DNA from: Lithodes maja
Lineage: Eukaryota > Arthropoda > Malacostraca > Decapoda > Lithodidae
Direction: 5' to 3'
Assembly (NCBI GenBank): GCA_037953745.1
Contig: JBAKBP010007670.1
Location: 1-64,000 of the forward strand
Length of the DNA: 64,000 nt
Shown: in pieces, positions 54,376 to 62,798 of the stretch
How the letters are laid out: each line of letters begins with the position of its first letter
How positions within the stretch are numbered: position 1 is the first letter of the stretch
The notes under the pieces: model-generated
Told to the model about the DNA's origin: nothing
The model's input: only the letters and a program-made list of their open reading frames with translations
Database searches by the model: none
Made by a program: the position numbers and the translations under genes

Positions 54376-55881
54376 CTACCCAGGATCATATACCCTTGAA
54401 CGACCATCTGCAACCACGTTGTCACAACCGGCAATATGGCGTATGTCCAGGTTATATACCAATAACCTTAGTGACCACCTGGTCAGCCTCATATTCCGAT
54501 TGTGAAACTGGTCCAAGAACTTGAGAGGGTGATGATCTGGGTAAACTACAACGACCGGACCATAGGCTGGAACATAGACCTCGAAATGCCCCAGCGCAAG
54601 CACAACCGCCAGCAGCTCCTCCTCGACAACAGGATGCTCCAGCCCATCATCGTCCTTTTCAATTTCATTCATCAGGTTCTGAAACGTTGCTAGTGCATTC
54701 TTAAGTCCGTCAGGCATAACATTGCACTGGCAGGTACTCCCGTCCACAACAAAACCACATACCTCCCCAGCACGCTCGGACAAAGGCACCTGCCAGCAAT
54801 CCTTTACTAAATCCACCCTCGTGATAGGCGATGCGGCCCCGAGGCGGTCTATGGTGTCGTCAACTCTTGATAAGGTATAGGTGTCTGTCAGGGATAATGC
54901 ACACACACTCTCGCAATCAACACACTCACTGATCTTGCCACTTAACACCGGTTGCAAAGTTACAGGCAACGACCACTCACGACATTCCTTATCCCTCAGA
55001 CCCTTCGTCCACACGTAATCCAGCTCTGCTTGCACCATACGCTGTCGAGCAGGATTTATACGGTAGGGAATTAAACTGAGCCTTGCACTATCTCCAGCCT
55101 GCATGTCGGATTCTACCCCGTACATCAGGCCTGGAGAAGCAACAAACATGCGAAAGTACTGCCATAGCCTAGTAAACAACTGCCTTGCACTGTCTCCACA
55201 AACAACATGCCTAGTGCCCTCCCACAACCCAGCCGAGACCGCAGCTTCTAACCTGTAGTCTCCCTCCTTCTCCACCTTCGTCCCTAGAACAGCCAGGTCA
55301 TGAGAGGGACAATCAGTACCACCTGTGCAGTCACTCCCATAGTTCATTATTGCTAAGGCTTCCCCGCCGATACCGTACATGCGCACCCCCGCATTCCTTG
55401 TGACGACATCTGCCTGCTCAGCATCACCGCTTTTAGAGACATGGCCAGATACAGTCGGTCTATGGTAGGGCTGTTGCATTAGACTAGAGCAGCATTGGGA
55501 GGCTATGTGACGACCGGGCACATCCACTCCACAGCCAACCTCACCAATCTGCTCAATGTCCTCCTTTTGACCACCACCCTTGGCAGCCATGGGTCGACCC
55601 TGACCTGGCAACCATGCCAAAGCCTCGTCGCCCATCTTGAACCACCGAAACAACGAGGCTAACGGTCTTTCAACATTCACGTGACCTGCCCGCGGAACAT
55701 CTCGCACCGCCCGAGTGGTGAGACTCAGGGGCTCGGCACGACCAGTGGGGTATGAACCGAGCTGGTGCTGGAGTGCTGCACACGGCTGCTCAGGCAGGTG
55801 CTCTAGCGCTTCCACAGCCACCAGACTCGTGTCCCCCGCCCACTGCTCCGCCGAGACATGACAATCCCTACTCTCCTCCAC
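54376..55881 (-). CDS. pol: Element F truncated Pol
   Basis: 501-codon frame with no ATG-start evidence; it overlaps the end of the gag-protease ORF in another frame and would need a frame change near 55890. It contains the WFKMGDEALAWLPGQG remnant, an RT fingers remnant (RVDLVKDCWQVPLSERA), the junction LMNE-IEKDDDG where the palm is missing, and RNase H to the family end (ADGRSRVYDPG). Compared with B, one base is missing near 55890. Non-functional as polymerase. Confidence 0.82.
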   Translation of the reverse strand: MEESRDCHVSAEQWAGDTSLVAVEALEHLPEQPCAALQHQLGSYPTGRAEPLSLTTRAVRDVPRAGHVNVERPLASLFRWFKMGDEALAWLPGQGRPMAAKGGGQKEDIEQIGEVGCGVDVPGRHIASQCCSSLMQQPYHRPTVSGHVSKSGDAEQADVVTRNAGVRMYGIGGEALAIMNYGSDCTGGTDCPSHDLAVLGTKVEKEGDYRLEAAVSAGLWEGTRHVVCGDSARQLFTRLWQYFRMFVASPGLMYGVESDMQAGDSARLSLIPYRINPARQRMVQAELDYVWTKGLRDKECREWSLPVTLQPVLSGKISECVDCESVCALSLTDTYTLSRVDDTIDRLGAASPITRVDLVKDCWQVPLSERAGEVCGFVVDGSTCQCNVMPDGLKNALATFQNLMNEIEKDDDGLEHPVVEEELLAVVLALGHFEVYVPAYGPVVVVYPDHHPLKFLDQFHNRNMRLTRWSLRLLVYNLDIRHIAGCDNVVADGRSRVYDPG

Positions 55882-58346
55882 CTGTGCCCTACTGCGCCCT
55901 CTCCTTCTCCACCTTGGCCGCGGCAGACCAACGCAGGGACAGTAGGCTGCTCAGGTGGTTGCCTCACAAACTCCTCCAACAGGTTCACATGACATGCTTC
56001 CCCGTCCTCGTGTTTGATCTCGACAGCACCATTACCACACTTCTGAACTTCCGGATCCTCCAACTGCAGTTTACAAATATCTGAGGGAACCAACCTGTCT
56101 AGATGCTTCCGAAGCAACCCAAGTCCTCCCCCAATATCAAACTGAGCAACCCTTTTTTCTCTCCGTGTGTAACGTTGCTGCCTCGGAGTCTCTTCCTGCC
56201 CTACCTCCTCACTAGCTGTGACAGGTCCTGGGGCCTCTCCAGACTCTAACATAGGTGCCAATACTGAATCACCCGGGAGAGCCGCCGAGTCAAAACTCTT
56301 AAAACCAACTCCAGCTTTAGCCTCCTCCTGTTGATCGTTCCTCCGCTGGTCTGAAGACGGAGGACTAGGCTGTGACACTTTAGCTGCCCGAGCTCGGGTG
56401 ACAACACACGCCATGGGTTGTGTCTGGCACCGCTCGACCCACTCTTGCTCTTCCCCACTCACGTCGGCCGGCCTCTCGGCAACGACTAAGGGTAGAACCT
56501 CAGAAGCGGGCATTGCAAAGTCGTTGCCGAGAAGAAGGTCGACGCCCTCCACTGGCAGTTTCTCCACAATCCCGACATCCAATTCACGTGTCACACCATC
56601 CACCTCCAACTCCAACCGCACCAGCGGGTATGACCGAGTTGCATTAATACCCTGCACCACTACCACCCGAGCCGCGTTTATAGGGTAGCCAGTCAAGTTG
56701 TTCATCAGAGTCTGGGAAGCACCTGTATCACGCAAGACCTCTACTCCATGCTTGCGCCCCGCCCACATCACGCAACCCCGCCCTCTATGGTCGCAAAAAA
56801 CATCCTGAGCAGGGTTCGAGCCTCCCAGGTGCTTCTGCATTGGCTGTGCCTCAGCCTCTGACGAACTGCCCCGGGCAAACTCAGATGACTTCGGAGACAC
56901 ACCAATGTTGCAGGCCAAAGACACAGCTGCTGTAGGTGGTTTGCTAGGACAGACTCTTGCAAAGTGCCCCTTTTCATGACAATGATAACACTCCAACTCC
57001 CCTTTGGGCTTCCCTTGGTACTGGGAAGGGCCTGGCCCCTTCTTAAATGGGACGGTGCTAGTCTTGTGGTCAGTCTTGGTATCATGGCTCTTGTACTTGT
57101 TTGCATAATGTATATCACTAACTCGGGGGGGTGGGGCGTCACGCCCCTTGTTACCTGCCTCACTACGCTGGGCAGACCCGCACCCACGAATTAGTGATAG
57201 CCGGAGGTCAGCCATCTCAGCTGCCTCCTGTAGAGTTTTTGGGTTCTTTTCTTTAATAGTTAAAGTCATTTCTGCACCAGTACACTTATAAAACTGCTCG
57301 AGCAGAAACAGCTCAGTCAACTGTTCGGCCGTCTCAGCTTTCTCAGAACGTGTCCAGTTTGTAAGTGCATCTTTTAAGTCCCGGGCATGTTCAAGAAAGG
57401 TCGCCTCCCTAGTCTTTGTAACACCCCGAAACTTCAATCGATATGTTTCCGGTTGCAACTCGTATGCCCGTAGGACAGCTCTCTTCAATTCTGGGTAGTC
57501 AATGCAAGACTCTAAAGGCAGTGCATCATAAGCCTTCAGATCCTTACCCGTAAGTCTTGAGGAGACTAGAGCTGCCCACTTCTCTTCAGGCCAATTATGC
57601 TCCCTACACTTCTTCTCAAAACGATTAAAACATTCTGTGACTTCAGTTTCACTAAATACCGGCACCAATTTGACTAATTGGGCCAAGGACTGTTCTCTTA
57701 CTTGGCCCTCACGGCCCATCCGAGTCCCTGTCGACTCTGCACGAGTCTTATCTAAATCTAATTTAGCACAATATTTCTCCGAGTCGTACCTAAGCTCAGC
57801 CTCATGCCTCCTAACCTCAATCTCCTGCCTCCTGGTCTCATTCTCCTGCTTCCTAGCCTCAATCTTAGCAAGCTCAAGTCTAAATACCATCTCTGGAGAC
57901 AGGCAGGAAGAGGGAGCTTCCACTACTGAAGGAGGGGGGGCAAAAACTGGGGAACCACCATGTGCACCACCCGAGGGCACTCCAATCTGCCAATTCTCAT
58001 CCCTCTGTGGGAGAGTGCTAACCTCCGGTAACTGAGTGGACGGAACTGTGGGAGTCGAGTGAGAGGGGATCTGGGGAGGAACCCCCCCAAACGCCCTCTC
58101 CCCCAAAACGCCATGTCGCCCACGCAACACCCAGGAAATCAGCTCCCCCTTGGACATCCCTACTACATTGGAAATGCCCAAAACCTTGGCTATCAGGTGC
58201 AAGCCATAAACATCCACCCCAGTCAGCCTCTCCTCCGTCACGTGGTACCGCTTACTCACAAAAACTCTAGCATCCTCCTCACTGGTTACTAACGGCACCT
58301 CTTCAAATGGCATCTCTCGCTCCTCGTCAGTGCTAGGGCACGACAT
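55803..58346 (-). CDS. gag-pro: Element F Gag-protease
   Basis: 847 codons from MSCPSTDEE. Charged repeat region (ENETRRQEIEVRRHEAEL), SCAN-like capsid block, zinc knuckle CYHCHEKGHFARVC near residue 451, protease DTGASQTLM near 538, LLLGNDF, and a linker. It ends in out-of-frame residues after the frameshift near 55890. The gag-protease part is complete, so it may still make particles. Confidence 0.88.
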   Translation of the reverse strand: MSCPSTDEEREMPFEEVPLVTSEEDARVFVSKRYHVTEERLTGVDVYGLHLIAKVLGISNVVGMSKGELISWVLRGRHGVLGERAFGGVPPQIPSHSTPTVPSTQLPEVSTLPQRDENWQIGVPSGGAHGGSPVFAPPPSVVEAPSSCLSPEMVFRLELAKIEARKQENETRRQEIEVRRHEAELRYDSEKYCAKLDLDKTRAESTGTRMGREGQVREQSLAQLVKLVPVFSETEVTECFNRFEKKCREHNWPEEKWAALVSSRLTGKDLKAYDALPLESCIDYPELKRAVLRAYELQPETYRLKFRGVTKTREATFLEHARDLKDALTNWTRSEKAETAEQLTELFLLEQFYKCTGAEMTLTIKEKNPKTLQEAAEMADLRLSLIRGCGSAQRSEAGNKGRDAPPPRVSDIHYANKYKSHDTKTDHKTSTVPFKKGPGPSQYQGKPKGELECYHCHEKGHFARVCPSKPPTAAVSLACNIGVSPKSSEFARGSSSEAEAQPMQKHLGGSNPAQDVFCDHRGRGCVMWAGRKHGVEVLRDTGASQTLMNNLTGYPINAARVVVVQGINATRSYPLVRLELEVDGVTRELDVGIVEKLPVEGVDLLLGNDFAMPASEVLPLVVAERPADVSGEEQEWVERCQTQPMACVVTRARAAKVSQPSPPSSDQRRNDQQEEAKAGVGFKSFDSAALPGDSVLAPMLESGEAPGPVTASEEVGQEETPRQQRYTRREKRVAQFDIGGGLGLLRKHLDRLVPSDICKLQLEDPEVQKCGNGAVEIKHEDGEACHVNLLEEFVRQPPEQPTVPALVCRGQGGEGEGAVGHRWRRVGIVMSRRSSGRGTRVWWLWKR

Positions 58347-58558
58347 ACTGAAGTCCACAAAAAAATTCTCGAGACAAAAGTGTTAAACTTCCTATGCAAG
58401 CACTAATTACTAAATTAACTGGAGTCTCTTAAATGCTTTACTAATTGCCATACAAAAAAAATATTCTTCAATATGCACGCTAAAATACAAACAAACAAAT
58501 GTTGTACAACTCTGCAAAAATTTATACTGTTCACAAAATCCTAAGCAAGGTCGCCATT
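58347..58558 (-). promoter_or_regulatory. Element F leader and primer-binding site
   Basis: TGGCGACC is the complement of 58549-58556. AT-rich leader. Confidence 0.8.
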
Positions 58559-60426
58559 TGTTACGACCTGGCACTCAGGTACACCAGGGCTCTCAATCAG
58601 GACTCGAGTACGGCTCGCTGCCACAATGGAAACACACGATCCCAAACCCTGAGTACTGCCAGCCGAACAAAAAACACCAATACCCTCCAGAGTTCGATCT
58701 GCTATAACGGGATATACAAGAACTCGGTACTAGTATTCAACAACAGACTTATAAAGAGACAGGAATTATCTAGTCTGGTCAACAATCAAACAAAGAAGTA
58801 AGAAACAACAACACCAAAGAATAGTGTTGGCCGAAGCCGAAGTAATCCACCCTTGACTAAGAACTTAAGAAGTCCTCCACCCTCTACTTCGGATCGGCAC
58901 TATTACGTTACGTTAAATTAATAGTCCTTAAGCATCGAGCAAGGAATCTTCTGATAAAGTTAGATGCTTCTCGGATGCCCGTAAGAAGTACGTATCGGAT
59001 TTTGAACAGCTATTCAAATAAGCAAAACACTGGCAATGACATATCATTAAAGGTTTAAATTGACATAAGAAGAATTATAAGAATATGCAATAGTAAATGG
59101 CAAACATTAAAAAGAAGTACTCCGCCAATGCACCGGCAATAGCCTACTCGGATTGTGCTCGTGGGCCACTAATCACTAAAGTAGCTAAGCGTGCAACACA
59201 TGAAATCAATAGTGCATAAACAATATCATACATAAGGAAAGCTTCAATACTATTCTGTATCTGCTGATCGAGCAAAGTCTAGCTGGGATGTAGTAGGCTA
59301 GGAAACAATGGCTGAGCAAGCGGCTCGTAGCCTAGCGAGGTCCTTAAGGCTGTGCGGCCAAATTACGTTAATTGACGGGATGCTCACTTGAGAGATCCAG
59401 ATCACTAGTATCTGGTTCTCTCCTGGCGATCCTCTCAAAGTCAAAGCAACCGAGTTAGCACAGTGTTGGGTGGCAGAGGCAAAAGCCCTCACTCGCAACA
59501 CAGTGCTAAACTCACAAGGTACACAGTCAGAAAGACCACCTAGGCTTCCCACGTCTCCGTTGCGATTGTACAGGTTCAACAAAATCTAGTACACATCGGG
59601 AATCACAACACCAGTAGCCTTATCCCAGTCTAGCATTACCTAGACCAGCAGAAAACAGGAACAATAATAATAATACACAGGGAAATGCATATACGAGTGC
59701 AACAAACATTAATCAATCCTATTCTAGTTATCCCTTCCAAAATAGGCTATCTAATAGGCATATATCTCGTGAGAACTCAAGCGATAATACGTTGGCTGAC
59801 TAGCTCTGCACCAAAGGGATCATTGAGGTTAAAAAGGGTCGGGAAAAGAGGAAAAAAGGCGGTACAGATAGTAGAGAAAGTTCACATCAGTCAGAAGAAT
59901 GTCTATAGTTATCAAGGGAAATGAGAAGTCGCTCTGCCTAATGAGTTCTGAAGAAAATGTGGCGAGACTTCCCTTTTTATACTCGGCCCTCTAGTGAGCA
60001 TATCGTAAACAACTAAGGACCGCCCACTGACAATCATTACGTAATTTATCTCTCTCAATCTGGGATAGACAAAGGCTTTCCCACGCACTGAGGGGGAGGA
60101 GGGAGGAGGGGAGTGCTAGTGAGTTAGGCCCACCTCCCGCATGGCGCACTCACTGACCCCCCGTTACGTAATCTCTCTCTCTCTCCTCTCATCATTACAA
60201 ATAAGTTTTATACACAATACTTATAACTAATGATCTAAAATAGAACTCGTTGACTCAGATGAAAACAAAATACATATTCATAATACTTATAGTACAACGG
60301 CTCACATGAACTAAGTTAGAAAACTCTACACAGACTACAGCCAAAGTTCCTGCCCTGACGATCCTAGCGAGAGTGGGGCATGACTAGGCGTTCTGTACAG
60401 CATGCTCACACTCGACATGCGTCACA
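58559..60426 (-). repeat. Element F 5' LTR
   Basis: 1,868 bp, the same length as 52001-53868, with the same signals. Confidence 0.95.
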
Positions 60427-60807
60427 ATATATACATCATATATGTAAAATAAAAGCATACCGAAAACAAATAATGCTCTATATTGTAAATATAACGAATT
60501 CTGTCAGAATCCAAGGCTAGAAATGCACAAATAACTACCCTAGCCCCTAGGTCTATTTCGCGCTTGTCAGGTTAATGATAAAACATATACTTTGCAATTA
60601 TCTTTAATTTGTTTTCAATATATAAAGCCTTGACATGGGCGAAAACAAAGAGCCTTTCTGGACTGCCCATGACACGAGCTTTCATAATTATGAAATAAAG
60701 CACACAATAATACATCAACTGTAGCCACATCCACTGCCCTGGCGATCTTAGCGAGTCACTGTAGGACAAGCCATGCGGTTCTAACGGAGTGGTTAACGTC
60801 ACAATGT

Positions 60808-61117
60808 GCATAGAATAATTTAGCTGGGACTGTACGTTCCTCATTAATTTCATTCCTTCTATGAATTCAAGTTAGATCAAAGAATTTAAGTACTCTATAT
60901 TTGCAGTAACAGTTTCTCAAGTAATAACTTAGCAGAGATTCAAAGACTTACTTCTGTTACACACTGTGTTAATTTGTTTTCAATTTCTTAGTAAGAGAAT
61001 AGGCTTCCCTATAGTGACTTACTAACCTAATTTTTCTTAGTAAGAGAGTATTCTTATACAGTACCTTACTAACCTGAATTTTCCAGAATTTTCCTGTTTT
61101 CACAAACTAACTGCTCA
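60808..61117 (+). repeat. Element H 3' LTR, end
   Basis: Matches 28351-28660 with about eight differences over the full 394 bp. It ends ACTGCTCA at 61117; the sequences of the two copies part immediately after. Confidence 0.85.
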
Positions 61118-61180
61118 CGACGAACTGGGGAAGGTGTAAGAAGACCAACGAGGGGCCGATACTTAAGGCTATCCCTCAAC

Positions 61181-61209
61181 ATCATCATCATCATCATCAT
61201 CATCATCAT
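61181..61209. repeat. ATC microsatellite
   Basis: About ten ATC/CAT units just outside the end of H. Confidence 0.9.
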
Positions 61210-61315
61210 TTAATATAAGTGACAGAATAATGTCAGAGAAAAGTTTCAGATATTACCAGATCCTAAAATTAGAGTACTGAATCCTAAGATCCAATACTAT
61301 ACATGTTACGCCAAG

Positions 61316-61474
61316 ATGGCGAGAGGAGTGAAGGGTGCGTGCGTAGCTCTCTCCCTGTGTATCATCCTCCTCAGCATCCAGAGGGGCTGTGCCGATATAA
61401 AGGTGCAGAGGGGACCGGTTGTGTACCAGGTCAACACTAAACAAGTATTGAGGGACCTCGTCACACAGAAATAA
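61316..61474 (+). CDS. Candidate 52-residue secreted peptide or first exon (unrecognised)
   Basis: The ATG has a strong start context (A at -3, G at +4). The first 26 residues form a textbook signal peptide: basic start MARGVKG, hydrophobic core ALSLCIILLS, and a small residue before the likely cut (GCA|DI). About 26 residues follow (ending LRDLVTQK), with no Cys after the signal and no dibasic site. TAA at 61472. A CAG|GT inside the ORF could be a weak splice donor, so this may be exon 1 of a longer gene. I do not recognise the family. It lies outside all recognised elements, and its codon use is richer in GC than its surroundings. Confidence 0.4.
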   Translation: MARGVKGACVALSLCIILLSIQRGCADIKVQRGPVVYQVNTKQVLRDLVTQK

Positions 61475-61859
61475 CACATAAGTGAACCTTCTGTCACCAT
61501 TCCTGCCTGGTCAAGTTTATATATCGGGAAGACGCAGCGGCTTGGCAAGTAGGGTGAGTTAAGGAGGAACCGTACTAGTGGACGGAACGTACAAATGCTC
61601 CCTTGGCCATATTTATAGGTTTAGAATAGTTACCCTCTAAGAGTAACAAAAGAAAATGGGTTAGCTCAGATGCACGAACAAGTTTTCTATGGACGACGCT
61701 TGGCTGATTTTATGGGTGACTTTTTTTAGTTTTTCTTATGTTCGATAAAATATTAGGCCTTTAATTACCAGTCTCTTGTGTTCATGAATATGCCAGGAGT
61801 GTGGTGGCAAGGTATTGAGTATCGAAATATGTTCAGTTGTGATGTACCGAAATGGTAAA

Positions 61860-62126
61860 ACTGAATTTCTACCTCACGAAACATTCAGAATGTTTGTTTA
61901 CATTTAAATGGCAGCATATGGATACTTCGTACATAGTATCCACAGTGTAAACAAACAATGTTTACTTATGGTATGGGTACTTACCCAATCATAAGTATGC
62001 CTAACTATACCATAGCCTATGTATAAATTGTTTGTTTACACTGTGGATACTATATACGGAGTATCCATATGACGCCCTTTAAATGTAAACAAACATACTG
62101 AATGTTTCGTGAGGTTGAAATTCAGT
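61860..62126. repeat. Foldback inverted repeat, 100-bp arms
   Basis: The left arm 61860-61959 and right arm 62027-62126 are imperfect reverse complements (shared parts include ACTGAATTTC, TGTTTGTTTACA, GTATCCACAGTGTAAACAAACA). The loop is about 67 bp. It would fold into a long hairpin, like a foldback MITE. Confidence 0.85.
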
Positions 62127-62561
62127 GTACTTGTTTACGAAAAATGGCAAGCAAGATGCAGCCACCATATTATTCCAAGCAATTGTAAGTTAAATCAAAT
62201 AAAAAGATTCCTGATATTGCATTAAAATTATTATAAATTAATTAATGATTATTAAAAGAATTTCTCTCCTGGAAGGGTTACAGCAGCACTTCCATGACTA
62301 TATACATTGTGTAAGATAATGAAACTATTAATTTGATTGCAAATATTGATTCTAAAACAATGTTTCCAGGCACTTCAAAGTCTAAATTAAATTGCATATT
62401 TTTTATGTTCATTTTTTAATTTATTATATTATCTTGCAAAGGTATATTGTTAATCAAAATTAATTTGAAATCATCATTAGGGTCCATTTAATGAAATATG
62501 CTGCCATAATTAAACTTTGCTTGCTTTTATGTTTTTAGATATATTTTTTACATTTTGATAG

Positions 62562-62616
62562 ATATCTCTGTATGGACCGTCCTCACCTATGGATGGTCCG
62601 TATGATTTGAGATATT
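62562..62616. repeat. Short palindrome
   Basis: ATATCTC...GAGATAT outer arms and TATGGACCGTCC/GGATGGTCCGTA inner arms around a small loop. Confidence 0.75.
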
Positions 62617-62798
62617 TTTTTTAGGCCTATTTTTCACTCAATTATTTCATGTTGCCAGAATTGTGCCTTACAGACAATGTAGTAAAAAGGTTATATTTTC
62701 TGATGTATACTTAAGTTTTTTCAGTTTTCACTCAATCTTTTTTTTTTCCTGATTTTTTGAAAAAAAAGTGTATGCTCCATCCCCAACTCACCCTACTC

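Larger units (their letters stand above)
52001..60426 (-). mobile_element. Element F, Gmr1-like retrotransposon inserted in MITE3
   Basis: 8,426 bp, LTRs both 1,868 bp, target duplication ATAT (51997-52000 and 60427-60430). I saw about seven substitutions between the LTRs. It is a sister of B, with two long overlapping ORFs. RT palm and integrase core are missing. Confidence 0.95.
51506..60571 (+). mobile_element. TTAA MITE (MITE3), about 636 bp, interrupted by F
   Basis: TTAA at 51502-51505 and 60572-60575. Terminal inverted repeats CCCGGCAAGCGCGATAGGCCT and CCTGACAAGCGCGAAATAGACC. The left part is 51506-52000 and the right part 60431-60571; F with its ATAT duplication lies between. It shares the middle TTAA with MITE1, so one landed in the other's target site. 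Confidence 0.78.
49421..60803 (-). mobile_element. Element E, solo LTR of the G family, split by MITEs and F
   Basis: It begins TGTTACGACTG and ends GTCACA, flanked by ATGT (49417-49420 and 60804-60807). Only LTR sequence is present (49421-51021 and 60576-60803, about 1.83 kb), similar to G's LTR throughout, so the internal part was lost by LTR-LTR recombination. It carries two adjacent TTAA MITEs at its CATTAA site and element F inside the second. Hairpin 2 is at 50192-50247; CRE sites are near 50866 and 50926. Confidence 0.9.
28267..61117 (+). mobile_element. Element H, env-bearing Ty3/gypsy retroelement, decayed host of the nest
   Basis: Gag, protease, RT, RNase H, integrase and env are in ordinary Ty3/gypsy order from 28830 to 38482. 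The 5' LTR tail is 28267-28660 (394 bp). Its 3' LTR tail is split as 49337-49420 (84 bp) and 60808-61117 (310 bp), again 394 bp once E is removed. I counted about eight differences over this stretch, so H is older than its insertions. The start of its 3' LTR was not located; it lies between 38483 and 41279. H's left LTR end lies outside the window. Confidence 0.85.
61548..62798. mobile_element. Candidate terminal-inverted-repeat DNA element, about 1.25 kb
   Basis: AGTAGGGTGAGTTAAGG at the left and its inverted counterpart CCCCAACTCACCCTACT at the right, with TGGCA just outside both ends (61543-61547 and 62799-62803). It has no transposase ORF and is AT-rich. It contains a 100-bp foldback and a smaller hairpin. 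Superfamily not recognised. Confidence 0.55.

Noticed and set aside
61316..61474. Identification as a known crustacean neuropeptide (CHH, PDH, SIFamide and similar)
   Set aside because: After the signal peptide there are no cysteines, dibasic sites or mature motifs of those families.
61550..61562. AGG|GTGAGT as a splice donor for the small ORF
   Set aside because: It coincides with the inverted repeat that recurs at 62781-62798 and lies after the ORF stop.
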